NCBI GenBank assembly: GCA_016202645.1
Contig: JACQOF010000108.1
Span: 1 to 31,182, forward strand
DNA from: a bacterium
GTDB lineage: Bacteria > Lindowbacteria > 2-12-FULL-62-27
Reading direction: 5' to 3'
DNA: 31,182 bases
The notes under the pieces are model-generated. The model saw only the letters and a program-made list of their open reading frames with translations. It made no database searches and was not told where the DNA came from. Within the stretch, counting starts at the first letter, position 1. The number at the start of each line of letters is the position of its first letter. Shown piece by piece: positions 14,568 through 19,880 of the stretch. Both the position numbers and the translations under genes were made by a program.

Positions 14568-15512
14568 TTACAGCAGCAGTACCGCCACGCCGGAGGCGAT
14601 GAGTAGCGCGCCGGTGAGGCGCCGCGAGATGTTTGTTTCGCCCAGGACTTTCCAGCCGAGGATCACGGCGAGGACGGCGCCGGCGCGTTTGACGGCGATG
14701 ACGTAGGCGACGTGGGTCTGGAGAATTGCCGTCATCTGGGCGACGATCAGGACAACTTCGCAGAGGCCGGCTGCGATGATCCACGGCCACGCGGGGGACG
14801 GGAGGCTGAGCCGAAGTTTGCCGCCGGGACTTGTACGGCGCGCGACGTAAAAGAAAACCGGCAGGAATAATGTCTGAAGAAGCAGGGGATAGAGGATCGG
14901 GTCGGCCAGCCGGACCGCCTGCTTGTCCAGATTGGATGTCACGCTCCAGATGGCGCTGGTGGCGAGGGCGAACACAAATCCGAGTTTGGAGGATGTACCG
15001 GATTCCGGGGGTTCGCGGTTGCCGAGATAGATCAGGCAAGTCCCCGCCAAGATAACGAAAATTCCTGCCAAGCCCGCAGCGGTCGCGCGCTCGCCGAGCA
15101 TCCACCAAGACGTGAGCGTCATGAAGACGGGTGAGAGCGAGAGTACGGGCATGGCGACGGAAAGCGGCGCCAGCTGAAGGGCCTTGAAATAACAGAGGTT
15201 CGCGGCGGAGCCGCCGATCAGGCAGAAGAAAAGCAATCCGGTCAACGGCCGTGGGTCGGAGATGACTGCGGGGTTTGGATCCAACAGTCTCGCAAGGGCC
15301 AGGCCCGTCACCGACACGAGGGTCGACCACGCCATCACCTCGTACCCTCCGGCGGCGGAATTACGTCCCTGTAATTCCGAATTCCCGCCTCCGGGTACGG
15401 ACACGTCCATGCGCCCGTACCCTCCGGCGCCGTGCCGGCAGGCGGCCTTGACGGCGAATCCTTTCAGCGCGAATCCTGCCGCGCAGATCAATGCTGCGAT
15501 TTGCCAGGGCAA
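14568..15512 (-). CDS. EamA/DMT-family transporter with an in-frame 25-residue insertion
   Basis: A 314-residue inner-membrane protein with about ten hydrophobic spans arranged as two EamA repeats (for example ANLCYFKALQLAPLSVAMPV and a second half ending LTGALLIASGVAVLLL). EamA proteins export or import small metabolites; the substrate cannot be told. The start is a TTG at 15512, right before the first span (IAALICAAGFALKG), with no better start upstream. Residues about 29-57 form a hydrophilic Gly/Ser-rich loop between spans 1 and 2 that is not normal for the family; it results from a 75-bp insertion bounded by a 14-bp direct repeat (15341-15429). The reading frame is kept, so the protein may still work. 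The cyclase gene begins 18 bases after the stop. Confidence 0.85.
   Translation of the reverse strand: MPWQIAALICAAGFALKGFAVKAACRHGAGGYGRMDVSVPGGGNSELQGRNSAAGGYEVMAWSTLVSVTGLALARLLDPNPAVISDPRPLTGLLFFCLIGGSAANLCYFKALQLAPLSVAMPVLSLSPVFMTLTSWWMLGERATAAGLAGIFVILAGTCLIYLGNREPPESGTSSKLGFVFALATSAIWSVTSNLDKQAVRLADPILYPLLLQTLFLPVFFYVARRTSPGGKLRLSLPSPAWPWIIAAGLCEVVLIVAQMTAILQTHVAYVIAVKRAGAVLAVILGWKVLGETNISRRLTGALLIASGVAVLLL
15341..15429. repeat. 75-bp in-frame palindromic insertion with 14-bp direct repeats in the EamA gene
   Basis: CGTACCCTCCGGCG occurs at 15341-15354 and again at 15416-15429, a 75-base period. On the coding strand both copies encode Ala-Gly-Gly-Tyr in the same frame. Between them lies a palindrome, CGGAATTAC (15356-15364), loop GTCCCT, GTAATTCCG (15371-15379), and an outer pair CGTACCC/GGGTACG. 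The structure resembles REP or Rickettsia-type palindromic elements that insert within genes without breaking the frame. Confidence 0.75.
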
Positions 15513-15555
15513 TGGGGATGGATAACTGTTCAGGTCGTCATGCCCGGTCCATGTT

Positions 15556-15675
15556 CGTCATTCCCGCGAAAGCGGGAATCCAGCACGGGGTAAACTCTGG
15601 CAGGCATCCAGACCATCGCCAAGCGGACTGGATTCCCGCTTTCGCGGGATTGACGGATCCGGGGCGGGAATGACG
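15556..15675. repeat. REP/REPIN-like palindromic element between EamA and yceI genes
   Basis: GTCATTCCCGCGAAAGCGGG with its continuation AATCCAG (15557-15583) is present again inverted at 15628-15654 as CTGGATTCCCGCTTTCGCGG plus flank, and a third partial arm GCGGGAATGACG ends at 15675. The motif CATTCCCGCGAAAGCGGGAATC is known from many unrelated bacterial genomes as an abundant intergenic repeat. The 205-base gap 15513-15717 holds nothing else that I can identify. Confidence 0.8.
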
Positions 15676-15717
15676 CCGAGGGCTGAATAGTAACGAAGAC
15701 GGATCAAAAACGGCGGA

Positions 15718-16323
15718 CTACTCCCGGATGCCTTCAACCTCGATCTGGATTTCCACCTCTTCACCGACGACCAATCCGCCCGTTTCGATGGACTTGCTCC
15801 AGACGATGCCGAAATCCTTCCGGTTGATTTCGCCGGCCGCCGTGAATCCGGCGCGGGTCTTGCCGCCGGGATCAACGACTGTGCCGCCCAGTTCGAGATC
15901 GAGACGCACGGGCTTCGTGACGCCGTGCAGGGTGAGGTCTCCGACCAGCGCCATCGCACCGTCTTCGGATTTCTCAACGCCGGTCCCGGCGAATTTCAGC
16001 GTCGGGTATGTGTCGACTTCGAAAAAGTCCGGAGATCTCAGGTGCGCGTCCCGCCGCTCGTTGGCGGTGTTGATCGACGCGGCGTCAATCACGGCCGCCG
16101 ACCGCCAGGTGGCGGGAACGGCTTCCGGGTCGTACGTGAACCAGCCTTCGAAACGGTCAAAGGATCCGCGGACCTTGCTGACCATCATGTGCCGGACCTT
16201 GAACGTCACGCTCGAATGGGCCGCGTCGATGACGTAGGTGTCGGCAAGGGCCGGAGAGCCGGGGAGCGCAAGGCTCAGGAATAGACCGATACAGACCACA
16301 CAGAAAGAGACAAACGGTTTCAT
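15718..16323 (-). CDS. yceI: YceI-family periplasmic lipid-binding protein
   Basis: A 201-residue secreted protein. A signal peptide (residues 1-27, core VSFCVVCIGLFLSLAL, cleavage after SPALA) is followed by the YceI lipocalin-like domain: TYVIDAAHSSVTFKVRHMMV, SFDRFEGWFTYDP, SINTANERRDAHLRSPDFF, TLHGVTKPVRLDLE and INRKDFGIVWS. YceI proteins bind long isoprenoid chains such as polyprenyl-pyrophosphate or ubiquinone in the periplasm. The start is ATG 16323, because a good Shine-Dalgarno (AAAAGGAG) lies 7 bases upstream; TTG 16326 is a poorer choice. A 55-residue ORF ends 21 bases upstream on the same strand and may be cotranscribed. Confidence 0.93.
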   Translation of the reverse strand: MKPFVSFCVVCIGLFLSLALPGSPALADTYVIDAAHSSVTFKVRHMMVSKVRGSFDRFEGWFTYDPEAVPATWRSAAVIDAASINTANERRDAHLRSPDFFEVDTYPTLKFAGTGVEKSEDGAMALVGDLTLHGVTKPVRLDLELGGTVVDPGGKTRAGFTAAGEINRKDFGIVWSKSIETGGLVVGEEVEIQIEVEGIRE

Positions 16324-16344
16324 CAATTTTCTCCTTTTGGGGAT

Positions 16345-16512
16345 TTAGACGACTTCGTCCACGACCCGGCCCAGTCCGAGGGACCGGTTCAGGTCGTTTT
16401 GCGACTGCGTGAAGGCGTTCGGGTCGGGAGTCTCCGGGGGCGCAGACTGCGTCGGCTGGTACTCTGTTGGTTGTGCATTTCGATTCTCAACCGCGTTGAC
16501 CTGTTCCGGCAT
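16345..16512 (-). CDS. Small hydrophilic 55-residue ORF upstream of yceI
   Basis: On the minus strand an ATG at 16512 is preceded by a clear Shine-Dalgarno (GGGAGGTGA, 6 bases away) and opens a 55-codon frame ending TAA at 16347-16345. The product is polar, rich in Gln, Asn, Pro and Glu (AVENRNAQPTEYQPTQSAPP), with no Cys, no membrane span and no signal peptide, and ends LGLGRVVDEVV. It looks disordered with a short hydrophobic tail. I do not recognise it. It lies between PBP1A and yceI on the same strand, 21 bases before the yceI start. The ribosome site and spacing support translation. Confidence 0.6.
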   Translation of the reverse strand: MPEQVNAVENRNAQPTEYQPTQSAPPETPDPNAFTQSQNDLNRSLGLGRVVDEVV

Positions 16513-16540
16513 GACCCTTCACCTCCCACGCCCAAGTCTA

Positions 16541-16562
16541 TGACATCCGTTCCGGGATGTCA
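16541..16562. repeat. Short inverted repeat downstream of the PBP1A gene
   Basis: TGACATCC at 16541-16548 pairs with GGATGTCA at 16555-16562 around a 6-base loop, 3 bases past the PBP1A stop on the minus strand. It could attenuate transcription between PBP1A and the small ORF, but no T-run follows it. Confidence 0.4.
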
Positions 16563-16565
16563 AAG

Positions 16566-18635
16566 TCATTGCGCGGACCGGTGTTGAGTGCAGAAGAGTG
16601 TCGGTTCGGTGCCGACTTGGAAGGCGGCGGATCTCGGTTTGGGGCAGAATTCGGTGGCCAGTTCGCCGGTCTGGGTGCAGACGGAAAAAAACTGGACGTC
16701 GGGCGGGACGGGGAAATCCCGGGGCGCGGCGGTCACCAGCGCGGCCTGCATGAATTCCGTCCAGATCGGCGCGACCACGACGCCGCCGCTCATGCGGGCG
16801 CCGATGCTGAGCGCGTGGTCGTCGTAGCCGACCCATACGCCGCACGCGATTTCCGGCGTGTACCCGATAAACCACGCGTCCTTGAAATCGTTCGTCGTGC
16901 CGGTTTTCCCCGCGGCCGGCCGTCCAAAATGTTTTCCGACGTGGTACCCGGTGCCTTCCTGGACCGCCGCGGTGAGCATGTTGGTGATGAGGTACGCGAT
17001 GGTCGGCGATGCCGCTTCGCTCTCGATGGGCACGCCTTCCTCCAGCAGCGCCCCTTCGCGGTCGATGACCTGCCGGACCATGGCGTTCTCGGTGAGGGTT
17101 TCGTGCCGGATGCCGCCGTTGGCCATCGCGGCGTAGGCGGCGGTCAGTTCCAGGAGATTCACTTCGTAGGAGCCGAGGGCGAGGGCCCAGAACGGTTCCA
17201 GTTTGGAAGTGAATCCGAACCTTCGGGCGACGTCGATGACCCGCCGCGCGCCGATTTTCTCCATGAGCTTGACGGTGGCGACGTTCATCGACTTCATGAG
17301 GGCCATCCGCAGGGTGACTTCGCCGTAATATTCGTTGTCATAATTCGCCGGCGTCCAGTATTCCCCTGGGCGCGTGTGCTGGTAGATGGCCGGCGCGTCG
17401 AGGACTTTGTCGGACTGGGTCAGGCCGTTTTCGAGGGCGGCGATGTAGACGAAAGGCTTGAAGGCCGATCCCGGCTGGCGGAGGGACTGGGTGGCCCGGT
17501 TGTATTGGTTCAGCACGCTCCACTCGTTTCCGCCGACGAGAGCCTTGACGTCGCCGGTCTTGACGTCGATGGCCACGAGCGCGCCCTGCAGGGGCGGCCG
17601 CGGTTCGCGTCCACGGGCCGCGCGTTCCTTGGCTTTGACCTCGTCCCAGTGCGCCAGATGATTCTGGAGGATCTGTTCCGCCTGTTCCTGCATCCGAAGG
17701 TCGAGAGTCGTGCGGACTTCCAGTCCCCCCTTGTAGACCGCGTCGAATCCGTACCGTTTCGCGAGGTACTGCCGGATGACCTCCGCGAAAAACGGCGCGC
17801 GCACGGCCCGCATCTGCCCCCGTCGTTCCTGGATGGTGAGCTGGTAGGAACTGAATCTCTGCCAGAAATCCTCGATGGCCGGATCGACCTCGGTATCCGA
17901 GATGAACGCCTCCCGGGCCATGGCCTTGAGCACGTATTCCTGCCGGAGGCGCGCCGCCTGGGGGTGGCGGTAGGGATTAAAATTCACAGGAGCTTTCGGC
18001 AGGGCCGCGATCATAGCGGCCTCGCCGAGGAGAAGGTCCGTTGCGTGCTTCTGGAAATAAATCCGCGCGGCGGCTTCCACGCCGTAGGCGCCCTCTCCGA
18101 GATAGATGGTGTTGAGGTATCGTTCGAGTATCTCGGGTTTCGAAAACCGGCGCTCGATCCGGACCGCCAGCAGCGCCTCCCGGATTTTCCGGGAGATTTC
18201 CCGCTCGCGCGTGAGAAACAAAACTTTCGCCAGCTGTTGAGTGATCGTACTGCCGCCCTCGACCACGCGCCCCGATCGGACGTTTTTCACCATCGCCCGG
18301 AGAATCCCGATGAAGTCGACTCCGCGGTGTTCGTAAAACCGGCGGTCCTCCGACGCGAGAAACGCCTTGATCAGAGGGTCAGGCAGGTCCTTGAGCTGGA
18401 CGATTTCCCGTTTTTCCTGAAAAAACTCGGCGAACATTGCTCCCTGGGCGTCGTAAAGCTTGGTGGGCAGTTCCCACTTGGGGTCCGTGTAGTCCTCAAG
18501 GGGAGATATGTCGGGCAGGTCGTAAACCAGGGCCGCGAAAATGCCGAGGCTGATCCCGATGCCGGCGAAGAAAAGGCCGCCGATCCAGTTCCGGTATTTC
18601 CAGAGGCGGTTGCGGAATCCGCTATAAATTCTCAA
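16566..18635 (-). CDS. mrcA: PBP1A-type bifunctional peptidoglycan glycosyltransferase/transpeptidase
   Basis: A 689-residue class A penicillin-binding protein anchored by one N-terminal span (about 18-38). The glycosyltransferase domain has SEDRRFYEHRGVD with catalytic Glu96, GGSTITQQLAK (128-137) and RKIREALLAVRIER. The transpeptidase domain has SAFK (390-393, nucleophile Ser390), SMN (449-451) and KTGT (577-580). The tail carries spaced Cys (VCTQTGELATEFCPK), common in this group. It polymerises and cross-links peptidoglycan on the outer face of the inner membrane. Translation probably begins at TTG 18635, overlapping the yajQ stop as TTGA, which suggests coupling. All catalytic motifs are intact. 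A similarly long open frame on the opposite strand is only a by-product of codon composition. Confidence 0.95.
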   Translation of the reverse strand: MRIYSGFRNRLWKYRNWIGGLFFAGIGISLGIFAALVYDLPDISPLEDYTDPKWELPTKLYDAQGAMFAEFFQEKREIVQLKDLPDPLIKAFLASEDRRFYEHRGVDFIGILRAMVKNVRSGRVVEGGSTITQQLAKVLFLTREREISRKIREALLAVRIERRFSKPEILERYLNTIYLGEGAYGVEAAARIYFQKHATDLLLGEAAMIAALPKAPVNFNPYRHPQAARLRQEYVLKAMAREAFISDTEVDPAIEDFWQRFSSYQLTIQERRGQMRAVRAPFFAEVIRQYLAKRYGFDAVYKGGLEVRTTLDLRMQEQAEQILQNHLAHWDEVKAKERAARGREPRPPLQGALVAIDVKTGDVKALVGGNEWSVLNQYNRATQSLRQPGSAFKPFVYIAALENGLTQSDKVLDAPAIYQHTRPGEYWTPANYDNEYYGEVTLRMALMKSMNVATVKLMEKIGARRVIDVARRFGFTSKLEPFWALALGSYEVNLLELTAAYAAMANGGIRHETLTENAMVRQVIDREGALLEEGVPIESEAASPTIAYLITNMLTAAVQEGTGYHVGKHFGRPAAGKTGTTNDFKDAWFIGYTPEIACGVWVGYDDHALSIGARMSGGVVVAPIWTEFMQAALVTAAPRDFPVPPDVQFFSVCTQTGELATEFCPKPRSAAFQVGTEPTLFCTQHRSAQ

Positions 18636-19123
18636 CGGTAGTTGACAAACTGCAGGACCCGGCCGAAGTCGTTGGATTTGAGTTTCGCAATCACCGCCTG
18701 CAGGTCGTCCTTGCTCTTGGCGCTGACCCGGACGAGGTCCCCTTGGATCTGCGCGTGGACTTTCAGTTTCTGGTCCTTGATGTATTTCGTGATCGCCTTC
18801 GCCGTCTCCTCCGGAAGGCCCATCCCGATCTCGACCTCCAGTCGGGCCTCCCCGCTCGCCGCCTCGACGGGTTCGCCGAACGTGAGATTGGCGAGCGGCA
18901 CGTTCCGGCGGATCAGCTTTTGTTTGAGGACTTCCGTCAGCGCCGCCAGCCGGTTTTTGTCCTGGCCGACGAGCAGAAGTTTCTCCTTGTCCCGCGTCAC
19001 CTCCGCGCGGACGCCCTTGAAGTCAAACCGGTTCGCGACCTCCCGGCACACCTGGTCAACCGCGTTGTCGACTTCCTGCAGATCAACGGTCGAAACAACG
19101 TCGAAGGAACTGTCTTTCGCCAT
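18632..19123 (-). CDS. yajQ: YajQ-family nucleotide-binding protein
   Basis: A 163-residue cytoplasmic protein of the YajQ/DUF520 family, typical in length. Seen: KDSSFDVVSTVDLQEVDNAV at the N terminus, NRFDFKG, a central LIRRNVPLANL, and the C-terminal VRVSAKSKDDLQAVI and DFGRVLQFVNYR, all signatures of the family. Members bind nucleotides or RNA, and some have been reported to bind c-di-GMP, which would fit the PilZ and cyclase genes nearby. The start ATG at 19123 lies 7 bases from a promoter-like -10 box. Its stop overlaps the PBP1A start. Confidence 0.94.
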   Translation of the reverse strand: MAKDSSFDVVSTVDLQEVDNAVDQVCREVANRFDFKGVRAEVTRDKEKLLLVGQDKNRLAALTEVLKQKLIRRNVPLANLTFGEPVEAASGEARLEVEIGMGLPEETAKAITKYIKDQKLKVHAQIQGDLVRVSAKSKDDLQAVIAKLKSNDFGRVLQFVNYR

Positions 19124-19130
19124 GCGGCCC

Positions 19131-19159
19131 TTTTAACACAGCAAGCGCGGCTGGTTCAA
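19131..19159 (-). promoter_or_regulatory. Promoter of yajQ-PBP1A, probably leaderless
   Basis: On the minus strand TTGAAC (19159-19154) and TTAAAA (19136-19131) are 17 bases apart. The -10 box ends only 7 bases before the ATG at 19123, so the transcript should begin at or next to the start codon. No Shine-Dalgarno is present. Confidence 0.5.
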
Positions 19160-19194
19160 CCGGCGTTGCTGCCCGCGTTGCGCGGCCCGACAGT

Positions 19195-19223
19195 TTGACA
19201 CAAAAGCCAATGTGCGATAGATT
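19195..19223 (+). promoter_or_regulatory. Sigma-70-type promoter for the small gene pair 19281-19759
   Basis: TTGACA (19195-19200) and TAGATT (19218-19223) are separated by 17 bases. The -35 is a perfect consensus. Transcription would begin near 19230, giving a leader of about 50 bases that contains the tandem repeat at 19248-19267. Confidence 0.6.
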
Positions 19224-19247
19224 CTACGTGAACAACCAGATGGTTCC

Positions 19248-19267
19248 AATAGGATCTAATAGGATCG
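19248..19267 (+). repeat. Tandem 10-bp repeat in the leader of the small gene pair
   Basis: AATAGGATCT is followed at once by AATAGGATCG, two copies one helical turn apart, between the promoter and the GTG start at 19281. A dimeric regulator could bind here; this is inference. Confidence 0.5.
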
Positions 19268-19280
19268 TTGCAGGTGATGC

Positions 19281-19523
19281 GTGAAAAATTTTGAGGTGGT
19301 CGGTCGGATCGCCAATATTGAAGTCGTCGCATCTGGTTCGGGAGTTCGCCTTCGCCGGCATCTCAACAAGGCATACGGCCGGGGCCGATGGCGCAAGTTA
19401 AAAGGCGTTGCAACCATTCGCATACCGAACGGTGTTTTTCGAGTGGTGGAACTGCACTGGTACGAAGCGCACGGCATCGGCCGCAGGGACCTCAAGATCA
19501 AATGCTATTTGGAGGAGACATGA
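19281..19523 (+). CDS. Small conserved-type basic protein, first gene of a pair
   Basis: An 80-residue protein starting at GTG 19281 (VKNFEVVGRIANIEVVASGS). It is basic in the middle (RLRRHLNKAYGRGRWRKLKG) and ends with VVELHWYEAHGIGRRDLKIK. I know similar small proteins of unknown function in many bacterial genomes, usually next to a partner like the following gene, but no named function. The HWYEAHGIG and GRGRWRKLKG stretches look like conserved cores. It overlaps the next gene as ATGA, so the two are coupled. The arrangement is compatible with a toxin-antitoxin-like or other two-component module, without proof. Confidence 0.75.
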   Translation: MKNFEVVGRIANIEVVASGSGVRLRRHLNKAYGRGRWRKLKGVATIRIPNGVFRVVELHWYEAHGIGRRDLKIKCYLEET

Positions 19524-19759
19524 AACAGTCAACGAAACCGTTCGCACTCTGCATCGATAACACCGATTACAGAGCCTCGCTCATCCCGGGCAAGGTTTAT
19601 CGGGTTATCCCGGATGAGGCGGCCGTGAAGGACAATCTGGTCCGGATCGTGGACGAAAGCGGTGAGGATTACCTTTATCACAAATCCTTCTTTGTCTTTG
19701 TCGACTTCCCCAGGTCCGTTACACGAAAGATTCTTTCACTCCAACCGACCGCCGCCTGA
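19520..19759 (+). CDS. Small acidic protein, second gene of the pair
   Basis: A 79-residue protein starting at ATG 19520, which overlaps the preceding stop (ATGA) and has a strong Shine-Dalgarno GGAGGAG just upstream. The core reads CIDNTDYRASLIPGKVYRVI and VRIVDESGEDYLYHKSFFVF, a small all-beta, SH3-like pattern I have seen in hypothetical proteins paired with the gene before it. The acidic VDESGEDYLY segment contrasts with the basic first protein, so the two may bind each other. No function is known to me. The downstream gap to the convergent gene at 19881 holds an inverted repeat. Confidence 0.75.
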   Translation: MKQSTKPFALCIDNTDYRASLIPGKVYRVIPDEAAVKDNLVRIVDESGEDYLYHKSFFVFVDFPRSVTRKILSLQPTAA

Positions 19760-19806
19760 CCATCCGGGAGACCGCCCCATACCCGGGATCACCCGGATCC
19801 ACCCGG

Positions 19807-19849
19807 GGATCAGACTTTTTGAAAGATTCAAAGATTCAAAGTCTGATCC
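19807..19849. repeat. Inverted repeat between convergent genes (REP-like)
   Basis: GGATCAGACTTT (19807-19818) and AAAGTCTGATCC (19838-19849) are perfect 12-base arms around a loop with a tandem AAAGATTC. It is preceded by three imperfect ACCCGGATC-like copies (19782-19810). It could end transcription from both sides or be a REP remnant. Confidence 0.6.
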
Positions 19850-19880
19850 TGTGCCGACTCAGACGTTGTAGCGAGTGGGC

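Noticed and set aside
16557-18641. 694-codon open frame on the + strand
   Set aside because: It is fully antisense to the PBP1A gene with all catalytic motifs, has Arg/Gly/Asp-rich nonsense composition, and no family features.
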